Assembly: GCA_020796225.1 (NCBI GenBank)
Contig: CM036775.1
Coordinates: forward strand, 310,001 to 374,000
Source of the DNA: Arion vulgaris
Lineage: Eukaryota; Mollusca; Gastropoda; Stylommatophora; Arionidae
Length of the DNA: 64,000 bases
Direction: 5' to 3'
Of this stretch, positions 10,462 to 22,072 are shown in pieces. Position 1 is the first letter of the stretch. Every line of letters begins with the position of its first letter. A program made the translations under genes and the position numbers. The notes beneath the pieces were generated by a model, which did not search any database, was not told the origin of the DNA, and saw only the letters and a list, made by a program, of their open reading frames with translations.

Positions 10462-10650
10462 TCTTCTAAAACATAACATCAGAAAGAAGGTGAGAGGAAG
10501 ATACGAAAAAGATGGTTATATGGCATAGCAGAATCCTGTCAAAGAGCAAAAATAACAATCCCCAAGCCATCAGAGCAGCGCAAGACAAAACAGAAAACCA
10601 CAACAGTGTGCAACAACCCGTAGCAGTGTGACGGCAAAAGAAGAAAAAAG
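10462..10650 (+). mobile_element. LINE 3' end (family H), copy 2
   Basis: It matches the complement of 6723-6915: AACATCAGAAAGAAGGTGAG, GGATTCTGCTATGTC in complement, and the end GTGACGGCAAAAGAAGAA. Only the extreme 3' end is present. Confidence 0.7.
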
Positions 10651-10667
10651 GAACAATTGATCTTATT

Positions 10668-13208
10668 ATGTTTATGTTATGTTATGCGATCGACGTCATG
10701 GCACATTGGGCATTCCCATTCGTGCTCTGTCCTCCGCTACAGCAGCCATCCCAAAGTCCATTTGATCACAGTACCATGAGAGTTGATTAATATATCTTCT
10801 CTCTCTACCACGAAGACGAAACTGTCTGGCATGTCCAAACTTAACGCCTAATTCTCAAACTCATTCCAGTGTCTGAGACCCGCCCATGTCACACAATTGA
10901 GAGCGTACCGCATTGATGATATCGGCTCTGTCCATGCTTCGGCCCACTTGAGTCGGGGCACTGTTTGCAAGAAGTCAACCACTCCAGCATGTCCAGGCGT
11001 GTACAACCAAGTCATTTTCTTGAGATGTGATCTCCGAATGATGTCCACCCATTCTACACGCATACTTCCAGATCCAATCAGTTGAAGCATATTCATCGAG
11101 TCTGATATGATGATCGTATGGGTAACTTGTTGCTCAGTCACCCAGCACAGAGCCTTGGAGGCAGCGGTGATCTCCATAGTCATGCTCGATATCGTTGTCT
11201 CAAAAGCCCGCAGTCCTCATGAAGTGTGCGACCGTTTCGTTGTGCTGAGTAAGCCACGATGATCTGGTGCCACGCTTGACAGAGCCATCGGTGTAGATAA
11301 TGATATCACCTGGGTGGGAGTGCTGATCCACGAGTACAAGAATTTCCGCATTGACGACGCCTGGGGCCATTCTCTGCAGCGGCGTCCAAGTGTGCTGATA
11401 ACTCCTGGCGTAAGCAGTCATATCCTCTGATCTAGGCATCCATTCGTCACCGTGCCTCAGCTCATCTAGAGTACAGACCTGTTTAATAATATCCTCTGCC
11501 TCGGCCATCCAGGATCGACCTCTCTTCAATCGCCTTCCCTTGTTCTCATTTATGGATTTGTACAGAGGATGATTTGTGTCCGCAGAAACTCTCAGATACG
11601 CTTTTACCTGTGCGACTTTGTGAATCGTGGCTATCGTTGGCAATCCAAGGACATAGCGCATTGCCTCACAAGAAGTGTCACGTGTGCAACCGAGTATAAG
11701 CCTCATCGCTTCATTTGGATCCTTTCTAACTTATCCAGCGATGTTCTGCTTACTGTTAGAAGACCAAGGCCATAGTCCACCACGCTCAGCACTAGTCCTT
11801 GATAAAGAAAGAGTAGCAGGCGTTGCTCAATATCCACCCCCGCCATAACTTTGAGAGCGGTTAGCCCTTTTCTTGCCTTTATGATTACGTTCTCAACATG
11901 GCTCTTAAATGACAGACTTCTGTCAACTGTTATTCCAGATACTTTAGTGTTTCGCTTCTGTCAATGTCTTTGTTACATGTTGACAACGGGTAAGTGTCTT
12001 TACTATGTGAGAAGAGAACCATGTCAGAGAGGCCTTTGCTGGGTTCACATTCGCTTCGAATTCGTTGCACCAGTCACCAATCCTATTCAGCTCACACTGT
12101 AATGCAGATGCGATCTCATTTCTGTCCTTGCCATGCGAAACACCAGAATATCATCGGCGTACGACATTGTTCTGCCAACTCCGACCCTTTGTGTGCTGAG
12201 TTACCCGACGGTGTATACATTGAAAAGGACTGGCGGAGTGGTGATCCTAGGAAGGCTCATTAGGACTTTTGTGGCTGTGATGCCCAGAACCGCAACGCAT
12301 TGATAACGTGCGCTCAAAAGTGCAGCAGCAATCCACTTGACCATGCGTGTTTCCACCTGCATATCCATCAATAACTGCATAAGTAAGATGTAAGAGACAT
12401 TGTTATATGCGTCCTGCAAATCAATGGCGGCTGCTGCAGTTTCCATCCCCACCTGAAACCCCTCATACGCATCATATGCAAAGACCGATGCATTGCACCA
12501 GGTGTCCTTTCTGAGCGATAGCCGCCGAGAGTGGAGAAAAGATCATTTGTCTCCATTATATTTGAAACTCTACGGGCTATGAATTTTTCAAGCAGTTTAC
12601 CGACAATGTTTTGCAAGGTAATAATTCTATATCCATTTGTGCCTGTGAGATCTTTTCCAGGCTTAGGTAAGGGTCTCAGATAGCTATGCAGCCAATCATC
12701 AGGAATAGTGCCAGTATGGATACTTTTATTGAAAATCTTGCATAATTCAGCAAGATCTTTGTCCTCCAGACATTTTATGTGACGTACCGAACACCATCAT
12801 GACCAGACGCTGTATCCGAGCATGTCTTTAGTATTGATTTGATATCGACAGAAATGTATTCTATATTGACAGTCTGCATCTCATGCGAATGGTTATACGA
12901 TCTCATCGCATCCTTTACGTTCCTCTCGTCTTTCTTTTCTGTCTGGAGAATAAAGTTATGCAAGAACACCTCACCCCTCTCCTCATCTGTCCTCAAAATT
13001 ACTCCACTGTCCAGATTCAGATTAGGCATTGAAAAGGTCTCTCGCCGCCATTCACTGCTGCGGTGCAATCTCCAGAATTTTGCGAGTGATTGCTCGTTTC
13101 CAATTTCAACGCAAAATTTCTCCCATATAGCGTGCTTGTCTTCTCTTGCAATCTGCTTGAAATGTATAGCCAGACTGTTCTTTCTTTCTTGGTTTTGTAT
13201 ATTGCGAT
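10668..13208 (-). mobile_element. RNase H-type LINE (family B), 5'-truncated
   Basis: Read on the minus strand from 13208 this is a 2.5 kb non-LTR element related to family A. In order: FWRLHRSSEWRRETFSM (pre-RT), TIPDDWLHSYLRPLPKPGKD, the RT block NIVGKLLEKFIARRVSNIME, LSTLGGYRSERTPGAMHRSL, then RIQNEAMRLILGCTRDTSCE, and an RNase H domain with IIIYTDGSVKRGTRSSW, TMEITAASKALCW and IIISDSMNML, followed by LKKMTWLYTPGHAGV. Several frameshifts and stops break it, and the YADD block is damaged. The 3' end is a short ATAAC repeat near 10668-10690. Related fragments are at 33247, 40531 and 63730. Confidence 0.85.
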
Positions 13209-13325
13209 CTTGATGTTATGATGTTTTGATGTTATGATGTTTTGATGTTATGATGTTTTGATGTCATGATGTTTTGATGTTATGATGTTTTGATGTTATG
13301 ATGTTTTGATGTTATGATGTTTTGA
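13209..13325. repeat. 16-bp minisatellite
   Basis: About seven units of GATGTTATGATGTTTT, directly at the 5' break of the family B LINE. Confidence 0.9.
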
Positions 13326-13447
13326 ACACTTGGATTAGAGCAAGGTGCTGTAGGGTAAAGTATAGTTTATTTCCTGATTATATTCTAGACTTTAAATCTT
13401 CTCTTATTGATTGATAGGATCATCATCATTGCACGTCGATGAGTAAC

Positions 13448-13448
<1 letters not shown>

Positions 13449-13490
<42 letters not shown>
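13449..13490. repeat. GT dinucleotide repeat
   Basis: About 20 GT units that lead into the 68-bp array. Confidence 0.95.
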
Positions 13491-13491
<1 letters not shown>

Positions 13492-14012
13492 GCTCCGATT
13501 TCATTCTTACACAGGAATTTCTTCTCAGCTGCAGTGCACTTCATTGAGTAACCATGTTGCTCCGATTCATTCTTACACAGGAATTTCTTCTCAGCTGCAG
13601 TGCACTTCATTGAGTAACCATGTGTGCTCCGATTTCATTCTTACACAGGAATTTCTTCTCAGCTGCAGTGCACTTCATTGAGTAACCATGTGTGCTCCGA
13701 TTTCATTCTTACACAGGAATTTCTTCTCAGCTGCAGTGCACTTCATTGAGTAACCATGTGTGCTCCGATTTCATTCTTACACAGGAATTTCTTCTCAGCT
13801 GCAGTGCACTTCATTGAGTAACCATGTGTGCTCCGATTTCATTCTTACACAGGAATTTCTTCTCAGCTGCAGTGCACTTCATTGAGAACCATGTAGTGCT
13901 CCGATTTCATTCTTACACAGGAATTTCTTCTCAGCTGCAGTGCACTTCATTGAGTAACCATGTGTGCTACGATTTCATTCTTACACAGGAAGATCTCAGC
14001 TGCAGTGCACAA
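13491..14012. repeat. 68-bp tandem array, about 8 copies
   Basis: Each unit contains TGCTCCGATTTCATTCTTAC, ACAGGAATTTCTTCTCAGCT and GCAGTGCACTTCATTGAGTA. The copies are nearly identical except for small indels in the first and last. 14013-14246 shows nothing assignable. Confidence 0.9.
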
Positions 14013-14246
14013 ACTCTCTAGCACCGGCAAGGGTCCCCGATGTAATTTTGAAGATGGTGAAATATTTTTGTATACATTTTATTTTGATTTCTTTTCAATG
14101 AATTTTGCAAGGCAGTGGCTTTCCAGCCTGCTCTTCTCGAGTTGGAACTCCCACAGGTTTTACTTGCTCAAATTGAACACGGACCTATATTTTTATCGTC
14201 CGTCTCCGATAGGAATAGGGACTTGATCTCACAGAGGAACTCGATC

Positions 14247-14372
14247 TTTGGCACTGCCCAGTGGTTACCAGGGACCAAATTGGGGTTGTAAAGAATAGAA
14301 CCACTGTTACCTGCCACGCATTACGTATGAGACGACTAAGGAGGTCGAGCGTGGGGCTAGCTACCCCAAGCT
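14247..14372 (+). mobile_element. RTE 5' leader fragment
   Basis: It matches the first 130 bp of the RTE LINE (CAGTGGTTACCAGGGACCAA, AACCACTGTTACCTGCCACG) and then switches abruptly to unrelated sequence at TACCCCAAGCTGGC. Confidence 0.7.
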
Positions 14373-14552
14373 GGCTGAAACCGAACACATTGCCGAAGGA
14401 CCAGAGCTCCAAATGTTGCAGAAGATGTGACGTAAAACACAACAATGCTAAGGTCAGAGCTCCAAATGGTGCAGAAGATGTGACGTAAAACACAACAATG
14501 CTAAGGCTGCATGAATCAGATTTCCACATTAATAGAATTTTGGACGGTGATC

Positions 14553-14585
<33 letters not shown>
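14373..14585. repeat. Repeat with 53-bp duplication and GA tail
   Basis: It begins GCTGGCTGAAACCGAACAC and contains a 53-bp block (CAGAGCTCCAAATG..ATGTGACGTAAAACACAACA) twice, ending in GCGAGAGAGAGAGA. The same start and GA end occur at 52545-52727, so this is a dispersed repeat family of unknown class. Confidence 0.65.
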
Positions 14586-14588
<3 letters not shown>

Positions 14589-14629
14589 GCACGTGAGATG
14601 AGCACCTAACCTCTACGCCACAGAGACTA

Positions 14630-14962
14630 CTTGCATATAATTTGCATATAATTTGCATATAATTAGGGAATCGAACATTTGAATAAATTATTACTATATT
14701 GGAGCTATGAGTTGGTGTCCAAATAGTTAAATGTTTCTGTTCCTTTGACTATCTACTTGTATGTATTAGCTTGTGACTATCTACTTGTATGTATTAGCAT
14801 GTGACTATCTACTTGTATGTACTAGCATGTGACTATCTACTTGTATGTATTAGCTTGTGACTATCACTGTAGACTATCTACTTGTATGTCTACTATCTAC
14901 TTCGATATACATCAAGTAGAATACATACAAGTAGATAGTCACAAGCTATTGACTATCTACTT
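14630..14962. repeat. Short direct repeats with an inverted copy
   Basis: TTGCATATAA repeats occupy 14632-14662. From 14741 a 28-bp unit (GTGACTATCTACTTGTATGT ATTAGCTT) repeats four to five times. At 14924-14946 the same sequence occurs inverted (ATACATACAAGTAGATAGTC), so the array can fold into a hairpin. Confidence 0.8.
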
Positions 14963-15191
14963 CCGGTTCAAGTTGGTGAACGCCAAAGTGTTGTTTTTGT
15001 GCGGTGCCAATATTTCGTCTAAGATGGATGGTTAATTTCATATGCAGATAGCTATGCAAAGTGAATAGGAAGTCCATTCATTGAGGATCTTCGCCGATGC
15101 TACGAAGTTTCGTGCATCTGTGCTGAAATTTTCCTCAGTGTGTGTTTTTTGCGTGTGGTGACGGTTTGTTTTGGTTTTCGATCAGTTCAAG

Positions 15192-15560
15192 ATGGCGGAC
15201 GTCGATTACAATAACGTTACGATCAAACGTAGAAACAAAAGAGGACGAAGGCCAAGGCAGGGTCGGCGAGCGGGCGCACGACGAACACGGCTTAAATACG
15301 TCCGCTTGGGACTCAATAATATACGCATTGTCTACTGGAATTGTGCAAGTGCGCATGAACGCGGGCTAATTCTTGAAACCCTTGTGTACAGAGCAGACAT
15401 CGTAGCTCTTCAAGAAACGCGACTGGGCGATGGTGGTATGCTACGCATGACTGGTTTCAAATGTTACTACAACAGAATACATATGGGTCTAGCAATTCTA
15501 GTCCGTAATAGCATTGATGTGTCGGAAGTAGACATGTCTCGATGGGATGATGACGAATGA
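15192..15560 (+). pseudogene. LINE endonuclease, N-terminal part
   Basis: The frame starts MADVDYNNVTIKRRNKRG and has a very basic RGRRPRQGRRAGARRTRL stretch at residues 17-34, then the nuclease blocks IRIVYWNCASAHERGLILE (catalytic Asn) and ADIVALQETRLGDGGML (catalytic Glu). It stops at 15560. The rest of the nuclease follows in other frames: NVYACNAKVDTQKWQ, NVIFCGDFNAKGRSWNH and GSDHRPCIILVN. The whole endonuclease is present in sequence but broken by shifts. The basic start could bind nucleic acid; that is inference. Confidence 0.8.
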
Positions 15561-16136
15561 CGCTCAGGCGATTAAAGTCCATTCTGAAAACCGTTTGTGC
15601 TGGTCAACGTGTATGCCTGTAATGCGAAAGTGGACACACAGAAATGGCAGTGTTTGAGTGATATTATAAGTCATGAGAGCAATAATGTCATTTTCTGTGG
15701 TGATTTCAACGCAAAGGGTAGATCATGGAACCATTTCCTCGAATCACAGGAGAAGATCTCAAACTAGCACTTGAGACCACGGAATGTGTGCATCAATACC
15801 AGCGGTGTCACTAGAATTGCGAGTCGCCCAGGAGATGAGGATAGTGTTATTGATTTGGCATTGTATCACCTACACTCACTGCTGTGCAGATGGGATTTAG
15901 GTACCATGGCAGTGACCACCGTCCGTGCATCATACTGGTGAACAAAGGTAGATCAAAACAACACAGGCCAGTAACGCACTCTTTCCAGTACGACACCACA
16001 GGTCAAGACGTTGTCAGTAGAGTAAGGTGTGTCAGCGAGGCAAACACACCAACAGTAGTAAACGTTGGGAACAGCCACCATGGTGTGATGACGAGGTGGA
16101 GAAGGCGTGGATAGACAAGCGGTGTGCTGTTAGGAG

Positions 16137-17039
16137 GTGGCAAACTGCCAGGAAAATGGAACTACCCATCCTGCTGACATCTTGCAGTTGAAACAAGAAA
16201 TGAATAATAAAACAGGGTGTTTCAAAGCTCTTGCAAGGATGGTAAAAAGTGAGAAGTGGGCTGAGTTCTGTCAACGTGTGGGCAATGACAAATCGTTGAA
16301 TCTGTTCTGGCGATTGCACAGAAGTATGAATGGTACAGAAAGGAATCGGTGTGTTATTGACTTCCAGAGCTTGGATCTTACATGGCAGAGGACAGATGAA
16401 AACAAGGGTAGGGCTCTGTTTGCGCACTATTTAGAGCAGAGTGACCAGAAAGACATTATAGGGCGAAACACTGCCAGAGAATCCATTGCAGCTAAATGTA
16501 AGAACCAGGAATTAGATGTAGATGATTTGGTGACGGTGGAAGAAATCAAGGATGCTGTACGGAGAGCAAAAACAGTGCACCTGGTCCAGATGGCATACGA
16601 TATGGTGACATTGGCGGGTTGTCTGATGGGAGTGAGGCAGAACTGGCTGGCATCTACAACAAAGCATTACGACTGCAATAATCAACGAAGAATGGTTGCA
16701 CAGCTACCTGGTACCTCTGCCGAAGCCTGGCAAAGACCACACAAAAATTCAGGGATATCGGGTAATTACTATGCAGAATACATAGGCAAGTTGCTGGAGA
16801 AAATAATTGCCAGGAAAATATCCTGCCAACTAGAGAGGTTACATCTCCTTCCACCCACCCTTGGAGGGCACCGTCCATATAGAGAGACATGGCGTAACAC
16901 AGCGGTTTTCGCCTACGATGTTTATGAGGGTTTTCACTCGGGCATTGAGACATGTGCTGCTGCAATTGACCTTGAAGATGCCTATAATAGAGTGCCGTTG
17001 CAATTGGATCTTTGTGGCCCTCTTCCAGCGGTTGTTTAA
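16137..17039 (+). pseudogene. LINE pre-RT and RT fingers region
   Basis: A 300-codon open segment with KSEKWAEFCQRVGNDKSLNL and FWRLHRSMNGTERNR (pre-RT linker), TVEEIKDAVRRAKTVHLVQM, then IGKLLEKIIARKISCQLERL, PPTLGGHRPYRETWRNTAVF and CAAAIDLEDAYNRVPLQLDL (RT palm entry with the catalytic Asp). It terminates by a frameshift at about 17030, before the YADD block. Confidence 0.8.
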
Positions 17040-18825
17040 ATGTGGCAGCTGGGCGTCATCACCAACAACAATCACCCTGGCTTCCACAAGGGTCACCATT
17101 ATCTCCGGTGTTGTTCAATGCCTATACCTGGAGCATCCCAAAGAGCAGATCACGGGTAGAGGAAGGACAATGGCAATGCAGATGATGGTTGGTGTATCGT
17201 CAGGCAGGACAGAGAACAGCTTGTGGAGGAACTTCAGTCAGAACTCGACCACATAGGTAGATGGTGCGTTGAAGCAGGAGCATTGGTCAACCCCACAAAA
17301 GCAGCGGTGACATGGTTCTCTTTAAACAACCCATTGTCAACACTCAACACCATCTGTGGTTTTGTGTTCAGAGGTGGTGGAGCGATCTCAGTCTATGAAA
17401 TACCTGGGGTTGCGTTTTGATCGTAGTCTAGCTTTTACAGAACACATAGCTCATGTGATAATGAAGGCGAGGAAAGGTATGCTGGAGATGAGGGTAATGG
17501 CTGCGGCGGATTGTGAACAGCGCCATCTTTGTCTTTTATACCAGGGTCTGGTCCTTTCTGTGCTTGAGTATGCGCTGGCGATCCTGACTCTCAGCATGAG
17601 TCAGAAAGAACGACTGGAAAGAACACAGAACGAGGCGATGCGCATTATACTTGGTTGCACTAAAGACACGTCGTGCAGGGCGATGCGCTATCTCCTTGAC
17701 TATCCTATATGGAATATAGAACACTGATGAGCCGTGCACGAGCATACCTTCGAGTCAATGCTGACACACAACATCCACTGCACTTGGAAATAAAGAGACA
17801 AAAAGGAAATAGGTTAAAAGAGAGAAAATCGTGGATGGGTCAGGCTGTATTGAACAGGTTGTACACTTGAAGACATTGATCCCGGTGAAGAATGGATACC
17901 AGTGCCAAGAGGAATCGCTACATCCTTTTCTGTATGCATCGAACTTGATAAAGAATGCAGGCAACATAATCCACTTGTTGTGGAGGCAGAGCTTCAGGCA
18001 TTAATTTCTGAGAACGCATGATGTAATCAATTATACGGATGGTTCGGTGATTCGACATGTGCGGAGCTCGTGGGCTTTCACTGCTCAGGTCGGAGGTGAT
18101 GTTGTGAGGAAGACAGTGGTGGTTTTGCTGTGACTACAAGCAGTCTCACTATGGAAATCATGGCGGTTACCAAAGCGATGATTTGGCTAGAATCACATAC
18201 TTTTTATCCATGCATGTTTTCTCAGTGACTCAATGAGTATGCTCAGGAAGATTGAACAAGATGGGCTAGAGACATTGGATAAAATCGCTGGGAGGTCTAG
18301 CTGACAAAGATCAGTTTTATTTTTGTGCCAGGGCATGCAGGTGTAAGGGAGAATCTACGTGCGGATAGGCTTGCAGGTATGGCTACTGTCCAAAGCGGAC
18401 GAGCAATGGACCAGGCTGATATTATAAATTCCTTAAGGAGAGAGGTGTGTGCATGATTCACGTAATAGCGGTGAATCCACAACACTAACCAGACTGCAAG
18501 AACTCAAAGTTAAGTGTGGTGTAGCTCGACAAGAACGCTATGCTGGCAGACAAAGAAGAATTGTAAACCAACAAAGAACCGGTGTCGTTAGTCGCCACAT
18601 GCTGATGGACATACTGAGGAAGAGATCGGAGCACTTATGGACTAATTTGTTCGACGTGCAGTGATGGTGATCCGACGACTAAACTAAACTAAACTATTTT
18701 AGTATTACATGACTATTGTATGTATTGCTTTAATATCACTTTTTTTATTGTTTTTCTTGTTTTGATTAATTTTCTTATTAATATTTAGTCCTATTTTTCC
18801 CCCATTGATAACAAGTGTTTACATA

Positions 18826-18925
18826 TCGACCACTCTGTGATTTGTATCTGATCTGAGCCAAGAGCGATTTCTTGTGCCAGTGATGTGCCTCCAAAAGGCC
18901 ACCACCGATTTCTGAGATGCTTTTT
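18826..18925 (-). mobile_element. GAA-tailed SINE-like repeat, fragment
   Basis: It matches the complement of the 3' half of the family: ACTCTGTGATTTGTATCTGA, GAGCCAAGAGCGATT and CGATTTCTGAGATGC. It is truncated on both sides and runs into a homopolymer-rich block. Confidence 0.6.
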
Positions 18926-19440
18926 TTTCGGTTTCCCATATCACCCGGCCTTTTTGACGGTTGGCGCGGGTTTTTTATTTTTGCCCTTTAGTCCCAGCAA
19001 AAACAGGTACATCAAGTGTGTAAAAAAAGACAAAAAACCCCTGGAGGGGTGCCCGGTGATTCAAGAAAAGAAGGTGAAAAAAAAATTTTTAATACTGGAT
19101 CCGATAAAATCAAGCTGGGGAATATAGACTAAAAGAAAGGGAAGTAAAAAGAGGGGCGAAGAGATAAAGAATATGTCAATTTGACGGGGAAGAAAAAACC
19201 TAAAACGGGAAAAATTTTTAACACCCCAAACCCTTTTTTGAACTTGTTTTAAAAGGGGCGCCCAAACAAAGTAAAAATGGGAAAGTTCTACATCGATCAC
19301 AGAAAAAAGGATGGGGGAAAAATTTTTAAGAAAAAAATTTAAAAAGAGATCCCCCTCTCTCAAGTTTGACAAAAGGGAAAAACGCTCCCACCTTAAGAAG
19401 AAATAAAGGGAGCTGGTCGGAGGCAATCCATTTTTGATAA
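18926..19440. other. Homopolymer-rich degenerate stretch
   Basis: Runs of A, T, C and G of 4-8 bases are far more frequent here than elsewhere. The plus strand from about 19090 still loosely resembles the 5' part of the LINE that follows. This may be decayed LINE sequence or poorly resolved assembly. Confidence 0.5.
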
Positions 19441-20300
19441 ACAATAAGGCAGCGGGGGATGACAAATTGCAGAAATGCTCAAAGCGGCTGATGATACAAC
19501 TAAGCCAAAAAAACTATTTAAAAAGATAAAAAAAACCCCCGATTAATGGGAAAAAGGGGAAAAATTTTAAGATCCCCAAAAAAGGGGATCTCAAAGATTG
19601 AAAAAATGGAGATGGATCACCCCATTTTCAGTAACGACCAAGGCTTTTTGCAAAATCATTCTTAATAGAACCAAAGGACAGTGGAAAAACCCCAGGAAGA
19701 AAAGTGGTTTTAGACCGGGGGAAGCTGCTTGACCCAAAAAATTACCCTACCACTAATTTTGAGGAACATATTGAGAAGCAACAACCACTCATACTAAATT
19801 TCATCGATTTTAAAAGCCTTTGATAGTCTACATATAATCTCTGTGAATATTCTGAGATGCTATGGAATACCAGACAAAATAATAAACATTATTAAGAGCC
19901 CTATGATGGTTCACAGTGTGCGTTCGCACTGATGGTGGACACAGCGACTGGTTTATGGTTGAAACCGAGTAAAGCAAGGCTGTATTATATCTCCTCTATT
20001 GTTTGGAGTGGCCATTGACTGGGTGATGCGAAAATGTTGCAGGGGCGAAACTGGCATCGATTGGGTAGAAAATAGTCAACTAGAAGATTTGGATTTTGCA
20101 GATGATATTGCCTTGTTAAGTAGAAACAACCAAGATATGCAAAGAAAACAGACAACTTGTCATCTATAGCATCAAAAGTTGGACTGCAGATAAGCTATGA
20201 AAAAAAACAAATATAATGAAGACACCTATGGCAAGTAATGCAGATATCACACTGGAATCTAAAATGATAAAAATAACAGAGCGTTCACCTATTTAGGTAG
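19441..20300 (+). mobile_element. RTE-like LINE (family D), first segment
   Basis: RT blocks are visible across frames: CGIPDKIINIIKS, CIISPLLFGVAIDWVMRKCC and QLEDLDFADDIALLSRNNQD with the catalytic FADD, ending TFTYLG at the insertion point. Frameshifts are common. The minus-strand copy at 53769-55094 shows the uninterrupted order. It continues at 21681 after a Penelope insertion and at 22329 after a second insertion. Confidence 0.8.
20286..20300. repeat. Target-site duplication, left (Penelope insertion)
   Basis: CACCTATTTAGGTAG is repeated exactly at 21666-21680. Outside the duplicates the LINE sequence is continuous. Confidence 0.8.
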
Positions 20301-21665
20301 GAAACACGTACAAACAAAGTACTATAGTTTTACAAAATACAGACGATAACGGTGACGATAAACACAACAGTTTGAACAAGGCTTTATCAAGCAAACGAAC
20401 AAACAGGAGTGACAAATTAAAATGAAACACAAATGGACGACCAAATACAAACGTATCTAAGGAAAATCTGGAATAAAAACGAATAACGAAATAAATGTAA
20501 CACAAAAACACACATAAAAACTAGAAATAGAACGGAAAAGAAACAATGAAACATCTAGTAAATATATAACTTGAATACATGCAACATATACCCATATAGA
20601 TTACAAAGCATGGGAAGAGAAAGTACTAAGAAGCATAAGAATGTAATACGTTGAGCCCACGCAAATTTCTGCCAGGAGGCCTTCTAACCAGCATAGAACT
20701 TCCAATTCTGACAGGGTGAAACTTGTCTTAACTTTCCACCCTCATGGTTCCCTTGTGAAGAAAGTCTTATTCCGTCATCTCTCCATTCTTCAGTCGGATC
20801 CTGAGACACGTTCAATCTTCCAACACTACCCTTTTGGGTGGCGTACAGACGGGACGAACCCTTTGGAATGTTGGTTCACAGTCGCCTCACCCTAATATCC
20901 AGAGTCATTTTGGCACCACCCAGCGTGGCCGTCGGCGCGCAATACTTGTGCTTATGTAATACAGACCCGCACGGTGTTTTTTTCCCAAAAGCCACTTCGT
21001 TTTTGAAGACAGTTTCACGTGCGAGTCCTGAATATTATCTATACCATTATCTGCAAGCGGTGCAACAAGGCCTATTTTGGGAAAAACCGGCGGGAGACTC
21101 AGTGACCGATTCGCCCAACACTTGCGCGATATACGCCAATGCTCTGGACCTTAGCTACCCATTTCAAATCCCGGCTATTCAGGAGCTAGCGATGTCCAGG
21201 TCACAGCCATCCGATCATGTTCCATTGATGATCGTAGTCGATTTGCTCTGGAGAATCGGTTGATTTCTTGTATGGTACCTTGACCACGTGGCTAAAAGTA
21301 TTACATTCTTATGCTTTTTAGACTTTCTCTTCCCATGCTTTGTAATCTTTATGGGTATATTTTTGCAGTATTCAAGTTATATATTTACTAGATTTTTCCC
21401 ATTGTTTCTTTCCGTTCTATTTCTAGTTTTTATGTGTTTTTTTTGTGTTACATTTATTTCGTTATTCTTTTTTATTCCAGATTTTCCTTAGAACATTTGT
21501 TTTGGTCGTCCATTTGTGTTTCATTTTAATTTGTCACTCCTGTTTGTTCGTTTGTTGATAAAGGCCTTGTTGGTCGAAACGTTGCTGTTTATCGTCACTT
21601 CTGATTTTGTAAAACTATATACTTTTGTTTGTACTTTTTGCATTTCCCAAGTTTACTGAGTCTTC
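20301..21665 (+). mobile_element. Penelope-like element with inverted terminal repeats and GIY-YIG remnant
   Basis: A 1.36 kb insertion between 15-bp duplications. The first about 355 bp (from GAAACACGTACAAACAAAGT) are an imperfect inverted copy of the last about 375 bp, the arrangement typical of Penelope pseudo-LTRs. Between them (20660-21260) lies the C-terminal part of a Penelope protein: LTFHPHGSLVKKVLFRHLS, FQHYPFWVAYRRDEPFGML (RT thumb) and, in another frame, IIYTIICKRCNKAYFGK, which fits the GIY-YIG endonuclease core. The RT palm is missing and the GIY-YIG part is frameshifted. The right repeat carries TTGATAAAGGCCTTG TTGGTCGAAACGTTGCTG in two parts (21555-21587), a motif common in these elements. 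Confidence 0.75.
20838..21263 (+). pseudogene. Penelope RT thumb / endonuclease fragment
   Basis: The 141-codon open frame begins in the true protein frame (AYRRDEPFGMLVHSRLT) but leaves it soon after. The endonuclease sense (IIYTIICKRCNKAYFGK) lies in another frame at about 21030-21090. GIY-YIG endonuclease would nick target DNA for Penelope insertion. This fragment cannot encode an active enzyme. Confidence 0.6.
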
Positions 21666-21680
21666 CACCTATTTAGGTAG
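21666..21680. repeat. Target-site duplication, right (Penelope insertion)
   Basis: Second copy of CACCTATTTAGGTAG; the LINE continues with CAATTTTGATTGCACAGG. Confidence 0.8.
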
Positions 21681-22072
21681 CAATTTTGATTGCACAGGAA
21701 ATGTTAAAAAAAAAATTATGATACGAATTGGCAAAGCAACATCAGCTTTTAAAAGTCTAAATAAAATATGGAACTCTAAATATATTAAACTAATTACGAA
21801 TTTTCAATTCAAATGTTGTATCAATCCTAACATATGCTGGCGAGAGTTGGAAAATGACTAAAGATATAGAAAGCAAGTTGAATGTATTTGAAAATAGATG
21901 TCTGCGAAAAATAATGAATATAAAATGGAATGAATTCAGGGGAAGTGATGAAATCAGAGATATGTCTGGTCAACCACTAGTAACAACTGTTATAAGAAGA
22001 GAAGATGGAGATATGTTGGCACACCCCTTTAGGAGAAAGGATCAACGAATATCAAAGCAGGCATTGAAGTGG
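21681..22072 (+). mobile_element. RTE-like LINE (family D), second segment
   Basis: The frame reads MIRIGKATSAFKSLNKIWNS, then KDIESKLNVFENRCLRKIMN and EIRDMSGQPLVTTVIRR. This is the post-RT region, identical in order to the minus-strand copy at 53914-54321. It ends at the 11-bp duplication CATTGAAGTGG (22062-22072). Confidence 0.8.

Larger units (their letters stand above)
15125..18695 (+). mobile_element. RNase H-type LINE (family A), near full length, broken
   Basis: A 3.6 kb copy holding, in order, an endonuclease (15192-15950), a pre-RT region (16137-16560), RT (16560-17400), post-RT region (17400-17860), RNase H (17870-18270) and a short C-terminal region with RLAGMATVQSGRAM and HMLMDILRKRSEHLWTNLFD, ending in repeated CTAAA units. 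Many frameshifts and stops are present, and the RT catalytic block is lost by a shift near 17170 (YADD is destroyed). Its empty-site sequence near 17858 confirms the RTE insertion in the sister copy at 1-4754. The upstream 14963-15124 may be 5' untranslated sequence. Confidence 0.85.

Noticed and set aside
13491..14012. CRISPR array
   Set aside because: Units are contiguous tandem repeats without variable spacers, in a eukaryotic context with no cas-like genes. The same applies to all other arrays here.
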